Shown here: positions 51,757 through 61,577 of the stretch, in pieces
Layout of the letters: every line of letters starts with the position of its first letter
How positions within the stretch are numbered: the first letter of the stretch is position 1
Assembly: GCF_035918015.1 (NCBI RefSeq)
Contig: NZ_CP109132.1
Location: 3,968,001-4,032,000, forward strand
Length of the DNA: 64,000 nucleotides
From: Streptomyces sp. NBC_01754
GTDB lineage: Bacteria; Actinomycetota; Actinomycetes; Streptomycetales; Streptomycetaceae
Reading direction: 5' to 3'
Position numbers and translations under genes: made by a program
Notes under the pieces: model-generated
What the model was told of the DNA's origin: nothing
Seen by the model: the letters and a program-made list of their open reading frames with translations, nothing else
The model's database searches: none

Positions 51757-52599
51757 ATGTCGGTGGTGTCTTCGGTGCTCGTCCCCTACACGTCCTATCT
51801 GCGGGTGTACGAGCCGCTCGTCGCCTTCCGGGAACCCGAGCGGAGCCACTGGGCGCGCTATGCGCGACGGTCCGCCCTGCCCACGGCGCAGGACGAACTG
51901 CGACGTTCCCTGGCGGACCTGGTGCCCACCCCGCCGGTGGCGGTGCCGGTGCACGAGAGCCCGGACGCCTTCGTCGCGGAGCTCGACGGGGTGGTGTGCG
52001 TCTGCCCGTGGCGTACCCGGATGCGTGGATGGCTGGCGATGGAGGAGGTCGAGGGTCTGTTTCCGGCCAATGTGCTGGACGCGGTCCTGCCCCCGGTGGT
52101 GCGGGCCCAGGCGGCCGCGGACCACGAGCGGTGGGCGGAGCGGAACCCGGACGCCCGTCCCTGGATCCGCACCACCGTGTGGCACGTACCGGTGCGCTGG
52201 TTCGTGCTCTTCGAGGACGCCGAGCGTGAGTACGTGGCGGCCGGCGACGGAGGCCGCCCCCTGCTGCGGTACCGGACCCCGATGGTGCAGGCCCGGCGCC
52301 GGCTGGCGAGGGCGCTGAGGACGCTGCGGGAGACGGTGGACGAAGGGCCGCTGACCGAGGGGCTGGTGGATGTCGGCCGCTGGCTGGAGGAGTTCCATCC
52401 GCGGGCCCTGGTCGAGCTGGACTACGGCGGTCTGGTCCACGCGCTGAGCGGCGAGCGGCTGGCCGCGGACCGGTCGGCCGCGGACGTGGCCGAGGGCATC
52501 GCGGCGCTGCGGGCCGGGGACGGCGACGCGGCGGGGGTGGCGTACGGACGCCTCGTCGAGCGGTGGAGCGCGGTGCGGGAACGGCGGTCCGCGAACTGA
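51757..52599 (+). CDS. conserved Streptomyces protein beside bldC
   Basis: A 280-residue soluble protein: MSVVSSVLVPYTSYLRVYEP, VVCVCPWRTRMRGWLAMEEV, RTTVWHVPVRWFVLFEDAER and a helical C-terminus. It is the usual neighbour between vdh and bldC. No domain is recognised. ATG 51757 is the simplest start; GTG 51727 would add ten residues. High-GC codon use like its neighbours. Confidence 0.75.
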   Translation: MSVVSSVLVPYTSYLRVYEPLVAFREPERSHWARYARRSALPTAQDELRRSLADLVPTPPVAVPVHESPDAFVAELDGVVCVCPWRTRMRGWLAMEEVEGLFPANVLDAVLPPVVRAQAAADHERWAERNPDARPWIRTTVWHVPVRWFVLFEDAEREYVAAGDGGRPLLRYRTPMVQARRRLARALRTLRETVDEGPLTEGLVDVGRWLEEFHPRALVELDYGGLVHALSGERLAADRSAADVAEGIAALRAGDGDAAGVAYGRLVERWSAVRERRSAN

Positions 52600-53301
52600 G
52601 GGCCGGGGGCCGGGGCTCTTGGCGGCACAAGTGGCCATATCCCCCGCATAGAGCTGCGATCGGGAGGGAAGAGACAAGGCATGAAGTGTCCGGCATCGAG
52701 GACACGGTGAAGCCCCGGGGAGGCCCGGCGGACCGGTGGAGGTGAACCGATATGCCCTGAGGGGAACTGACGGGCCGTGAACCTGAGTCCTGTGTGACGC
52801 GTGTGATGTGCGGGGTGGCAGGGGTGCGGAAGCGTCCCGGGACCTACGTCCCGAACCGGGCCTTTGCCTCAAGCGTGATGGAAAGCACTAACGGGGCCCT
52901 TGCGCCGTTCCCTACTCCTCATGCCAAAATAGGACAAGGAGTCCGGGGAGGGCTCTGTCCGTCCGTTATGGGCGGAATGCTCTGCGTTACTCGCTATGGG
53001 GGGTCTGACGACTTCTGACGACTTCTGGCGACTCCCGGTCATCCTGTGACTGATCGTCACCGGGGCGTGACTGTCCGCTATGGCATGGTCCATCGGCTTC
53101 CGTCGCTGATGAACAACTGGGAGGGCAATTCCATCGGTTTGGCCGACGTGGCCGGACGGATGGTGTAGTTGTAGTGCCGAGGACAAGCCGTTCGTCCTAT
53201 AACCGACTCGGCCCGCGTCCGCCATTTCGGGCAACGCGGGTCAAGGTGCAGAATTTAGAGGAAAGAACCGAGATGGTTCGGTTCTCCCGAGGAGGCCGCT
53301 C
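52600..53301. other. 702-bp non-coding region upstream of bldC
   Basis: No convincing frame. It holds a direct repeat TCTGACGACT (about 53005-53025) and a TATAAC at 53199 that could be a -10 element for bldC. A long leader is expected for a developmental regulator. Confidence 0.5.
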
Positions 53302-53508
53302 ATGACCGCTCGCACCCCTGATGCCGAGCCGCTGCTGACCCCGGCTGAGGTTGCCACGATGTTCCGCGTGGACCCGAAGACGGTCACCCGTTGGGCGAAG
53401 GCTGGCAAGCTCACGTCCATCCGCACACTCGGTGGGCATCGCCGGTACCGCGAGGCAGAGGTCCGCGCACTGCTTGCGGGTATTCCGCAGCAGCGCAGCG
53501 AGGCCTGA
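53302..53508 (+). CDS. bldC: developmental regulator BldC
   Basis: A 68-residue MerR-like DNA-binding protein: LLTPAEVATMFRVDPKTVTR then WAKAGKLTSIRTLGGHRRYR and EAEVRALLAGIP. This is BldC, the small head-to-tail-oligomerising regulator that delays Streptomyces sporulation. GGAGG lies 7 nt before ATG 53302. A Rho-independent terminator is 140 bp on. Confidence 0.95.
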   Translation: MTARTPDAEPLLTPAEVATMFRVDPKTVTRWAKAGKLTSIRTLGGHRRYREAEVRALLAGIPQQRSEA

Positions 53509-53650
53509 CACACCCCTGTCGCCGCACAAGCACAGGCGCATCCGGGTCACCGGAGGGTCCCCCAACCCGCTGGTACCCACTCATAGCTCCACACGACGGA
53601 CGCCTGCCCCAACGGGCGTCATATCTGCGTGAAGCAGGACACGTCGTTCG

Positions 53651-53688
53651 ATCGCGCTGGACTCCGCCGGGTCCAGCGCGATTTTTTT
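53651..53688 (+). terminator. intrinsic terminator after bldC
   Basis: ATCGCGCTGGAC, 8-nt loop, GTCCAGCGCGAT, then T7. Confidence 0.9.
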
Positions 53689-53997
53689 GTCCCCGTGAGG
53701 TCACGGCACACCCGGCTCCCGCGGGGCATCCGGCTCCGTCGCCCCGGTGCCTGCCGCCGAACATGCCGACGGGTCGGTTTCCGACTGCCGGACGCGACGC
53801 GGGGTGAGCGTGTTCGGGACCGTCCGTGAGGGCCTCTCGGCGTCGTGGGCGAGCCGGAGCGGAACGGGCCCGGGGGCCACGTGAGGTAAGAGTGCAATTG
53901 CACATACTAAATTCGCCAGTTGTAGGAAGTGCGTAAAGTCCCCCGTGCCCAAAAGTTCCGAGGTGACTCCCGTCACACCGGCATGACCGCGCCTCGT

Positions 53998-54342
53998 CTA
54001 CGAGGCTGCCACCGGGGGAGGCGGATCGCGGCGGCCGTCGGTCACGTCGTGCGGGGACTTTCGTCCCTGGGTGCCTCCGCCGGGACCCGCCCCGGCCGGC
54101 GTGCGTCCCTCCGTCCTCCGCAAGGCCCTGACGGGCCCCTGCGGGCCTCCCGGCGGGCGAGGGTCACTGCCGGACTCCCGGACGACGTAAGGCGGCTGTG
54201 GGGCCGTCACGGACTCCATGGCGAGCCGCAGCAGGCGATGGCAGATCGGGCAGTGGCGGGTGAGATGGCGGTAGCCGGACGCGGCCGCCAGATGGGCGCG
54301 CAGCAGCGCGCGGGTCTCGTGCCGTGCCGTGGACGCGGGCAT
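53998..54342 (-). CDS. DUF6274-like small protein
   Basis: A 114-residue protein. The first 45 residues, MPASTARHETRALLRAHLAA then ASGYRHLTRHCPICHRLLRL, are conserved-looking and hold a CxxC with flanking His, a possible zinc site. The rest is low-complexity Gly/Pro/Arg. I associate it with the DUF6274 family near bldC/hrpA in Streptomyces. Function unknown; the true C-terminus may be earlier. Confidence 0.6.
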   Translation of the reverse strand: MPASTARHETRALLRAHLAAASGYRHLTRHCPICHRLLRLAMESVTAPQPPYVVRESGSDPRPPGGPQGPVRALRRTEGRTPAGAGPGGGTQGRKSPHDVTDGRRDPPPPVAAS

Positions 54343-54444
54343 GCGCGCGACCTCCCGGGGTCACCGGCCGCCCCACGCCGAGGGAAACAGGGGCGGACTC
54401 CGTCCTACGGAACTACCCGTGTCGCGGCGCGGCGTCAAGACGCG

Positions 54445-54477
54445 CGAAAGCCCGGATCCGAAGGATCCGGGCTTTCG
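54445..54477. terminator. 15-bp perfect hairpin next to tRNA-Asp
   Basis: CGAAAGCCCGGATCC, GAA, GGATCCGGGCTTTCG. It lies 7 bp beyond the tRNA-Asp 3' end. Confidence 0.8.
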
Positions 54478-54484
54478 TCCACTG

Positions 54485-54559
54485 CGGTCCTGACGGGATT
54501 TGAACCCGCGGCCTCCACCTTGACAGGGTGGCGAGCACTCCAAACTGCTCCACAGGACC
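54485..54559 (-). tRNA. tRNA-Asp (anticodon GTC)
   Basis: Acceptor GGTCCTG/CAGGACC, anticodon loop CTGTCAA, T-loop GTTCAAATC; no CCA. Identical to the copy at 61311-61385. Confidence 0.95.
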
Positions 54560-54684
54560 AGGCTGTTCCGCTGCCTTCCTCGCGTCCGGCTGCGGAGACA
54601 GACTCTACAGGAGGTCCCGGGCCAGGTCGAACTCACGCTGGGTGGCGGTGAGGTCACGGTCCAGGACGCTCCGGAGGAGGGCCG

Positions 54685-57600
54685 TCACGGTGCCGCCGCG
54701 TCGATCGCCTTGACGATCCGTTTGTCCGAGACCGGCTGGGACGTGCCCAGCGCGTGGGCGAAGTAGCTCACCCGCAGCTCCTCGATCATCCAGCGGATGT
54801 CCAGCACCTCCTGGGGGACGGGCCGCCCCCGCGGCAGCTGTTCGAGCAGCCAGGCGTACTCGTCCTGCATCTCGTGGACCTTGGCCATGCGCGTGGTGTC
54901 GCGCTGGACGTTGGTCGGCATCTGCTGGAGCCGGCGGTCCTCCGCGACCAGATAGCGCATCAGGTCGGGCAGCCTGCGCAGCCCGGTCGCGGTGACGAAC
55001 CCGGGCGGTACGAGTCGGGCCAGGTGCTCCCGTACGTCCGTCACGTTGTTGATCAGGACCAGGCTGTTCGTGGTCTTCAGCCGGCGCTCGCAGGCCTGCC
55101 AGGCCGCCAGGATCTGCTGGACCTGGCCGATCGTGCGGACGGTCAGGTCCACCAGGTCGGCGCGAACCTTGTCGTGGAGCGCCCGGAACGCCGCCTCGTT
55201 CCAGGCCGGGCCGCCGTGGGCGGCGATCAGCCGGTCGGCCGCCGCCGTCGCGCAGTCGTCGAACAGTGCCTGGACGGAGCCGTGCGGATTGCGGGACAGC
55301 GCCAGCTTCTGCTGGTTGGAGAGGGTGTCCGAGGCGAACTTCGACGGGTTCACCGGGATGTTGAGCATGATCAGCTTCCGGGTGCCCCGCCACATCGCCT
55401 GCTGCTGCTCGGCCTCCGTGTCGAAGAGCCGCACGGCGACGGTCGAGCCCTGGTCGACGAGGGCCGGGTACGCCTTGACCGGCTGGCCCGCCCGGCGCGT
55501 CTCGAAGACGCGGTCCAGGGTGCCGATCGTCCAGTCCGTCAGCCCCGACCGCTCGACCGACTCACCCGAGGGCCCGGCGGTCGCCGCCGCGGCCTTGGAG
55601 AGCGCCTGGCGGGCCTTGGGCCGCAGCCGGACCTTCAGCGCCTCCAGGTCCTTGTCCTCGGCGACCTTGCGGCGCCGCTCGTCGATGATCCGGAACGTGA
55701 TCTTCAGGTGGTCCGCGACGCGCGACAGATCGAAGTCGTCCGCCGTCACCGGGACCCCGACCATCCGCTGGAGTTCACGGGCCAGGGTGAGGGGCAGCGG
55801 CTCCTGGAGAGGGACCGCGCGGTCCAGGAACTTCGCGGCGTGGTCCGGGGCCGGGACGTAGTGCCGGCGGACGGGCTTGGGCAGCGAGCGGATCAGCTCG
55901 GTGACCACCTCCTCGCGCAGGCCCGGGATCTGCCAGTCGAAGCCCTCGGCGGTCACCTGGTTGAGCACCTGGAGCGGGATGTGTACGGTCACGCCGTCCG
56001 CGTCCGCGCCCGGCTCGAACTGGTAGGTCACCCGGAACTTGAGCTTCCCCTGCCGCCAGGAGTCGGGGTAGTCGTCCTTGGTGACGGCCGAGGCCTTCTC
56101 GTTGATGAGCATGGACCGCTCGAAGTCGAGCGCGTCCGGCTCCTCACGGCGCTTGTGCTTCCACCAGGAGTCGAAGTGCGCCCCGGAGACCACGTGCTCC
56201 GGGATCCGGCTGTCGTAGAAGTCGAAGAGCGTCTCGTCGTCCACGAGGATGTCGCGGCGCCGGGCCCGGTGCTCCAGCTCCTCGACCTCGCCGAGCAGTT
56301 TGCGGTTGTCGTGGAAGAACTGGTGGTGGGTGCGCCAGTCGCCCTCGACCAGCGCGTTGCGGATGAACAGGTCGCGGGACGCCTCCTGGTCGATCCGGCC
56401 GAAATTGATCTTGCGCTGGGCGACGATCGGCACCCCGTAGAGCGTGACCCGCTCGTACGCCATGACCGCTGCCTGGTCCTTCTCCCAGTGCGGCTCGCTG
56501 TACGTGCGCTTCAGCAGATGCTGGGCGAGCGGCTCGATCCACTCCGGTTCGACCTTCGCGTTGACCCGCGCCCAGAGCCGGGAGGTCTCGACCAGCTCGG
56601 CCGACATCACGAAGCGCGGCTGCTTCTTGAACAGCGCGGAGCCGGGGAAGATCGCGAACTTGGCGCTGCGGGCTCCGAGATACTCGTTCTTCTCGGTGTC
56701 CTTCAGCCCGATGTGCGACAGCAGCCCCGCCAGCAGCGAGGTGTGCACCGACTGCTCCGGCGCGTCCTCGTCGTTGAGCTGGATGCCCATCTGCTTGGCC
56801 ACCGAACGCAGCTGCGCGTAGATGTCCTGCCATTCACGGATCCGCAGGAAGTTCAGGTACTCCTGCTTGCACATCCGGCGGAAGCTGGAGGAGCCGCGCT
56901 CCTTCTGCTGCTCCCGGACGTAGCGCCACAGGTTCAGGAAGGCCAGGAAGTCGGACGTCTCGTCCTTGAAGCGGGCGTGGTGCTGGTCGGCCTGGGTCTG
57001 CTTCTCCGCCGGCCGCTCGCGCGGGTCCTGGATGGAGAGCGCGGCGGCGATCACCATGACCTCGCGGACGCAGCCGTTGCGGTCGGCCTCCACCACCATG
57101 CGGGCCAGCCGCGGGTCCACGGGCAGCTGGGAGAGCTTCCGGCCCAGAGGGGTGAGCCGCTTCTTCGGGTCCTTCTCGGCCGGATCCAGCGCGCCCAGCT
57201 CCTGGAGAAGCTGGACGCCGTCACGGATGTTGCGGTGGTCCGGCGGGTCGATGAAGGGGAACTTCTCGATGTCGCCGAGGCCGGCCGCGGTCATCTGGAG
57301 GATGACGGAGGCCAGGTTCGTCCGCAGGATCTCCGGATCGGTGAACTCCGGGCGGGTGAGGAAGTCGTCCTCGGAGTACAGCCGGATGCAGATGCCGTCC
57401 GAGGTGCGGCCGCAGCGGCCCTTGCGCTGGTTGGCGCTGGCCTGCGAGACCGGCTCGATCGGCAGCCGCTGGACCTTGGTGCGGTGGCTGTAGCGGGAGA
57501 TGCGGGCGGTGCCCGGGTCGATGACGTACTTGATGCCGGGGACGGTCAGCGAGGTCTCCGCGACGTTCGTCGCCAGAACGATCCTGCGGACGACGCGGTT

Positions 57601-58614
57601 GGGGGTCCGCTGGAACACCCGGTGCTGCTCGGCGTGCGAGAGGCGCGCGTAGAGAGGGAGCACCTCGGTGTGGCGGAGGTTGCGCTTGTCCAGCGCGTCC
57701 GCGGTGTCGCGGATCTCCCGTTCGCCGGAGAGGAAGACCAGCACGTCGCCCGGTGCCTCGTGGTCCAGTTCGTCGACGGCGTCGCAGATCGCGGTGATCT
57801 GGTCGCGGTCGGCGTCGCTGCTGTCCTCCTCCAGGAGGGGGCGGTAGCGCACCTCGACCGGGTACGTGCGTCCGCTGACCTCGACGATCGGCGCCTCGCC
57901 GAAGTGCTTGGCGAAGCGTTCCGGGTCGATGGTCGCCGAGGTGACGACGACCTTCAGATCGGGGCGCTCGGGCAGCAGCCGGGCCAGGTAGCCCAGCAGG
58001 AAGTCGATGTTCAGCGACCGCTCGTGGGCCTCGTCGATGATGATCGTGTCGTAGGCGAGCAGTTGGCGGTCCGTCTGGATCTCGGCCAGCAGGATGCCGT
58101 CCGTCATCAGCTTCACGAACGTCGCGTCCGGGTTCACCTGGTCGGTGAAGCGGACCTTCCAGCCGACGGCCTCGCCGAGCGGGGTCCTCAGCTCGTCCGC
58201 GACCCGCTCGGCGACCGTGCGGGCCGCGATCCGGCGGGGCTGGGTGTGCCCGATCATGCCCCGCACCCCGCGCCCGAGCTCCATACAGATCTTGGGGATC
58301 TGCGTGGTCTTGCCCGAGCCGGTCTCCCCGGCGACGATCACGACCTGGTGGTCGCGTATCGCCTCCAGGATCTCGTCCTTCTTCTGACTGACCGGGAGCT
58401 GTTCCGGGTACGACAGGGCGGGCATCCGGGCGGCGCGCCCCGCGAGCCGCCCGGCCGCCTTCCCGGCCTCGGCGGAGATCTCGTCCAGCACGGACTGGCG
58501 GGCCTCGGGTTTGCGGATGCGGCGGGCACCCTCGAGACGCCGGCCGAGCCGGTGCGCGTCGCGGAGCGAGAGCTGCCCGAGCTGGGACTGGAGGTCGGCA
58601 AAGGAAGTAGACAT
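54685..58614 (-). CDS. hrpA: ATP-dependent RNA helicase HrpA
   Basis: A 1309-residue DEAH-box helicase. Walker A VIVAGETGSGKTTQIPKI at residues about 90-107, TQPRRIAA, the DEAH box DTIIIDEAHERSLN, SAT in VVTSATID, and motif VI QRKGRCGR are present. Then come the HA2/OB-fold domains and the long HrpA C-terminal domain (DUF3418-like) ending VSDKRIVKAIDAAAP. Full length. HrpA acts in RNA processing and ribosome rescue in E. coli. It is a single-gene unit. Confidence 0.95.
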   Translation of the reverse strand: MSTSFADLQSQLGQLSLRDAHRLGRRLEGARRIRKPEARQSVLDEISAEAGKAAGRLAGRAARMPALSYPEQLPVSQKKDEILEAIRDHQVVIVAGETGSGKTTQIPKICMELGRGVRGMIGHTQPRRIAARTVAERVADELRTPLGEAVGWKVRFTDQVNPDATFVKLMTDGILLAEIQTDRQLLAYDTIIIDEAHERSLNIDFLLGYLARLLPERPDLKVVVTSATIDPERFAKHFGEAPIVEVSGRTYPVEVRYRPLLEEDSSDADRDQITAICDAVDELDHEAPGDVLVFLSGEREIRDTADALDKRNLRHTEVLPLYARLSHAEQHRVFQRTPNRVVRRIVLATNVAETSLTVPGIKYVIDPGTARISRYSHRTKVQRLPIEPVSQASANQRKGRCGRTSDGICIRLYSEDDFLTRPEFTDPEILRTNLASVILQMTAAGLGDIEKFPFIDPPDHRNIRDGVQLLQELGALDPAEKDPKKRLTPLGRKLSQLPVDPRLARMVVEADRNGCVREVMVIAAALSIQDPRERPAEKQTQADQHHARFKDETSDFLAFLNLWRYVREQQKERGSSSFRRMCKQEYLNFLRIREWQDIYAQLRSVAKQMGIQLNDEDAPEQSVHTSLLAGLLSHIGLKDTEKNEYLGARSAKFAIFPGSALFKKQPRFVMSAELVETSRLWARVNAKVEPEWIEPLAQHLLKRTYSEPHWEKDQAAVMAYERVTLYGVPIVAQRKINFGRIDQEASRDLFIRNALVEGDWRTHHQFFHDNRKLLGEVEELEHRARRRDILVDDETLFDFYDSRIPEHVVSGAHFDSWWKHKRREEPDALDFERSMLINEKASAVTKDDYPDSWRQGKLKFRVTYQFEPGADADGVTVHIPLQVLNQVTAEGFDWQIPGLREEVVTELIRSLPKPVRRHYVPAPDHAAKFLDRAVPLQEPLPLTLARELQRMVGVPVTADDFDLSRVADHLKITFRIIDERRRKVAEDKDLEALKVRLRPKARQALSKAAAATAGPSGESVERSGLTDWTIGTLDRVFETRRAGQPVKAYPALVDQGSTVAVRLFDTEAEQQQAMWRGTRKLIMLNIPVNPSKFASDTLSNQQKLALSRNPHGSVQALFDDCATAAADRLIAAHGGPAWNEAAFRALHDKVRADLVDLTVRTIGQVQQILAAWQACERRLKTTNSLVLINNVTDVREHLARLVPPGFVTATGLRRLPDLMRYLVAEDRRLQQMPTNVQRDTTRMAKVHEMQDEYAWLLEQLPRGRPVPQEVLDIRWMIEELRVSYFAHALGTSQPVSDKRIVKAIDAAAP

Positions 58615-58754
58615 ACGGACCCCAGGATCTCACCCGGGCGCGAGGAGAGGCCAACCCATTTCACGCGGACTCCGTCACCCTGTCCGTGAGCCACCCGTCG
58701 CCGGGCCACCCGTCCCCCGCCCGTCCGCCGGTTCCGTCCCGGCCCGTACGCTGT

Positions 58755-58890
58755 TCGTTCCCCTGATCCCGACCCCTGATCCGGACCCCGACCCCTGATC
58801 CGGACCCCGACCCCTGATTCCGACCCCGAACCCGTCCCTGTCCCGACCCCGACCCCGTCCCGACCCCGACCCGATCCCCGAACCCCGGCC
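58755..58890. repeat. CCGACCCCTGATCCGGAC minisatellite
   Basis: About three 18-bp units CCGACCCCTGATCCGGAC, followed by degenerate CCCGACCCCGA-type units. It lies in the non-coding stretch between hrpA and the next gene (58615-59071). Confidence 0.75.
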
Positions 58891-59071
58891 CGTCCGCCGT
58901 CCGGTTCCCCGTCCCCTCCGTTGCCCGTCCCTCCGGGGACGTCCGTCGCCGCGGCCCGCGTGGCCGACCGGCACGGCGCTCCGGGGTCGGTGACCGCACA
59001 GGCGCGAGGGATCACAGCACGTAACATTCCGCGCAGTTGAGCATCCGTCCGTATCCGTGGAAGGCGGCCCC

Positions 59072-59485
59072 GTGTCCCGTACGCAGTGGTGCTGTCTGGC
59101 GGCGGTGCTGGCGGTCGTCCTGGGGCTGTTCGGCACGTCGGCCGTGGGGGACCCGTCTCCGGCGGTGGCGGCGGACGCCGTACCCGTGCCGGTCGCCGCA
59201 CCGGCACCTGTTCCGGTACCCGTACCCCTCGCCGTTTCCGTTCCCGGGGGCGGGGACACGGCCCCGGCCGTGCCCGGTTGTGACCGGGACCGGGGCGACC
59301 AGGGTGCCGATCCCGCCCTGCCCGCCAGGAACCGGGTCTCCCACGACCAGGTGCCGGGTTGCGCCGTACCCGCACCGGTGGCCGCCGTCGGGCGCGGGCT
59401 CCTCCCGGCCGCCGCCCGTATCGCCGTACGGGGGAGCCGGTCCGCCGGACCCACTCCCGTCGGGCTCTCCGTGCTGAGGGTGTAG
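59072..59485 (+). CDS. small exported protein of unknown function
   Basis: A 137-residue protein with an N-terminal signal (CCLAAVLAVVLGLFGTSAVG, then a VAADA cleavage-like site) followed by a Pro/Val/Ala repeat region and two cysteines (VPGCDRDR, VPGCAVP). GGAAGG is 7 nt upstream of GTG 59072. A longer start at 59057 exists. No domain is recognised. It lies before a DsbA-like gene and could be its client. Confidence 0.6.
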   Translation: MSRTQWCCLAAVLAVVLGLFGTSAVGDPSPAVAADAVPVPVAAPAPVPVPVPLAVSVPGGGDTAPAVPGCDRDRGDQGADPALPARNRVSHDQVPGCAVPAPVAAVGRGLLPAAARIAVRGSRSAGPTPVGLSVLRV

Positions 59486-59542
59486 GCGGACCCGCCCCGG
59501 CCCCTCTCCCACCCAGAACCCCGCACCAGCACGGAGCGCCGC

Positions 59543-60328
59543 ATGCCCACGCCCACCACCCGCCCGAAGTCCCGCAAGCCGCTCGTCTTCGGCACCGTCG
59601 TCGTCCTCGCCGCCGGACTGCTCGGCTTCGCCTCCTACCGGGCCACCGCCCCCGACTCGTCCCCCTCCGGTACCTCGGCGGTCGGCACGACCGCCGAGGA
59701 GGCCCCCGGGGCCCACCCCGAACTCGTGGCACTCGCCCGCCGCGACGCCGCCGACAAGCTGGCCCAGGGCCGCACCGACGCCCCCGTGGTCCTCATCGAG
59801 TACGCCGACTTCAAGTGCGGTTACTGCGGAAAGTTCGCCCGCGACACCGAACCCGAACTGGTCGAGAAGTACGTACGGGACGGCATCCTGCGCATCGAGT
59901 GGCGCAACTTCCCGATCTTCGGCAAGGAGTCCGAGGCCGCCGCCCGCGCCGCCTGGGCGGCCGGACAGCAGGGCCGCTTCTGGGAGTTCCACCGGGCCGC
60001 GTACGCCGAGGGCGCCAAGGAGAAGGGGTACGGCGAGGACCGGCTGCGGGCCCTCGCCCAAGAGGCCGGGGTCGAGGACCTCGACCGTTTCGCGCGCGAC
60101 ACCGAGAGCACCGCGGCGGCCGACGCGGTCGCCCGCGACCAGGAGGAGGCCTACGGGATCGGCGCCACCTCCACCCCGTCCTTCCTCATCAACGGCCGCC
60201 CCGTCGCGGGAGCCCAGCCGATGTCCGTCTTCACCCAGGCAGTCGAGGCCGCGGCGGCCGACGCCGCACCCGTGGGCAGCGCCGGGGAGGACGCCGGGGA
60301 GGAGAAGGCCGGGGGGAAGGCGGAATGA
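59543..60328 (+). CDS. DsbA-like thioredoxin-fold oxidoreductase
   Basis: A 261-residue protein with an N-terminal membrane anchor (LVFGTVVVLAAGLLGFASY), a Ser/Thr linker, and a DsbA/thioredoxin_4 domain: IEYADFKCGYCGKFARDTEP carries the C-G-Y-C active site, and IGATSTPSFLINGRPV is the cis-Pro loop. The ATGA overlap with the downstream CcdA gene shows coupling. The pair forms an extracytoplasmic thiol redox route. Confidence 0.85.
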   Translation: MPTPTTRPKSRKPLVFGTVVVLAAGLLGFASYRATAPDSSPSGTSAVGTTAEEAPGAHPELVALARRDAADKLAQGRTDAPVVLIEYADFKCGYCGKFARDTEPELVEKYVRDGILRIEWRNFPIFGKESEAAARAAWAAGQQGRFWEFHRAAYAEGAKEKGYGEDRLRALAQEAGVEDLDRFARDTESTAAADAVARDQEEAYGIGATSTPSFLINGRPVAGAQPMSVFTQAVEAAAADAAPVGSAGEDAGEEKAGGKAE

Positions 60329-61170
60329 CGTCCGGCATCGGCTACTTCGCGGCCCTGCTCGGCGGGCTGCTCGCCCTGGTCAGCCCGTGCAGCGCGCTGC
60401 TGCTCCCGGCCTTCTTCGCGTACTCGCTGGACACCACGTCCCGGCTGCTGACCAGGACCGGCATCTTCTACGCCGGTCTCGCCACCACCCTCGTGCCCCT
60501 CGGCGCCGCCGGCTCCTACGCCGGGCGCCTCTTCTACGGGCACCGGGACGCCCTGGTGCTCGGCGCGGGCTGGCTGATCGTCGTCCTCGGCCTCGCCCAG
60601 ATCGTGGGCCTGGGCTTCGCCTCCCGCCGGATCGCCGAGCTCAGCGGCCGGATCCGCCCGACGACCGCGCTCTCCGTCTACGCCCTGGGCGCGGTCTACG
60701 GGCTCGCCGGGTTCTGCGCGGGCCCGATCCTCGGCAGCGTCCTGACCGTCGCCGCCGTCAGCGGCAGCCCGGTCTACGGCGGGCTGCTGCTCGCCGTCTA
60801 CGCCCTGGGCATGGCCGTCCCGCTGTTCGTGCTCGCCCTGCTCTGGGAGCGCTTCGACCTGGGCCGCCGGCGCTGGCTGCGCGGCCGGACCCTGCGGCTG
60901 GGACGGCTCCGGCTGCACACCACGTCCCTGCTGTCCGGCCTGTTCTTCATCGCCCTCGGCACGCTCTTCCTGGTGTACGACGGCACGACGGCGCTGCCCG
61001 GACTGCTCGGTGTGGACGACTCGTTCGCCGTCGAGCAGTGGGCCCAGCGCCTCGGTGAACGCGTGCCGGACGCGGTGGCCCTGGGCACCGTGGTCGCGCT
61101 GGTGCTGCTGGTACTCGGGGTGCGGGCGTGGCGGCGGCACGGGGTGCGGAAGGAGGAAGAGGTCGCCTGA
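60325..61170 (+). CDS. CcdA-type membrane electron transporter
   Basis: A 281-residue membrane protein with at least six helices. Cys in GGLLALVSPCSALLLPA (residue 22) and in YGLAGFCAGPILG are the pair that passes electrons in CcdA/DsbD beta domains. It probably reduces or supports the DsbA-like protein upstream. Its SPC site is the in-window comparison for the SPU of the candidate selenoprotein at 6414. Confidence 0.85.
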   Translation: MTSGIGYFAALLGGLLALVSPCSALLLPAFFAYSLDTTSRLLTRTGIFYAGLATTLVPLGAAGSYAGRLFYGHRDALVLGAGWLIVVLGLAQIVGLGFASRRIAELSGRIRPTTALSVYALGAVYGLAGFCAGPILGSVLTVAAVSGSPVYGGLLLAVYALGMAVPLFVLALLWERFDLGRRRWLRGRTLRLGRLRLHTTSLLSGLFFIALGTLFLVYDGTTALPGLLGVDDSFAVEQWAQRLGERVPDAVALGTVVALVLLVLGVRAWRRHGVRKEEEVA

Positions 61171-61175
61171 CACGG

Positions 61176-61206
61176 CGAAGGCCCCGTCCACCGGACGGGG
61201 CCTTCG
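61176..61206. terminator. 14-bp perfect hairpin after the CcdA-type gene
   Basis: CGAAGGCCCCGTCC, ACC, GGACGGGGCCTTCG; between the CcdA-type gene and opposite tRNA-Phe. Confidence 0.85.
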
Positions 61207-61211
61207 GGAGG

Positions 61212-61288
61212 TGGTGGCTGGGGCCGGGATCGAACCGGCGACCTATCGCTTTTCAGGCGATCGCTCGTACCAACTGAGCTACCCAGCC
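61212..61288 (-). tRNA. tRNA-Phe (anticodon GAA)
   Basis: Acceptor GGCTGGG/CCCAGCC, anticodon loop CTGAAAA, T-loop GTTCGATCC, CCA encoded. Confidence 0.95.
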
Positions 61289-61310
61289 ACGCGGCGCACG
61301 AGCACCGCAG

Positions 61311-61385
61311 CGGTCCTGACGGGATTTGAACCCGCGGCCTCCACCTTGACAGGGTGGCGAGCACTCCAAACTGCTCCACAGGACC
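61311..61385 (-). tRNA. tRNA-Asp (anticodon GTC), second copy
   Basis: Identical over 75 nt to 54485-54559; no CCA. Confidence 0.95.
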
Positions 61386-61424
61386 AAGCTAATGTGCGAG
61401 ACGAGTCTCGCACACGGTTAAGCG

Positions 61425-61497
61425 TGCCCCCAACGGGATTCGAACCCGTGCTACCGCCTTGAAAGGGCGGCGTCCTGGGCCACTAGACGATGAGGGC
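61425..61497 (-). tRNA. tRNA-Glu (anticodon TTC)
   Basis: Acceptor GCCCTCA/TGGGGGC, anticodon loop CTTTCAA, T-loop GTTCGAATC; no CCA. Confidence 0.95.
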
Positions 61498-61577
61498 TAA
61501 GGGCCCACCTGCGCGCCGTCCGGCGCGTCGGGGACGTGAGAAGCATATGGGATGCGGGGACCTATCGCCAAAACGCT

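Noticed and set aside
54754..58689. 1311-codon plus-strand frame opposite hrpA
   Set aside because: Mirror frame of hrpA, low-complexity Val/Leu/Arg/Asp composition.
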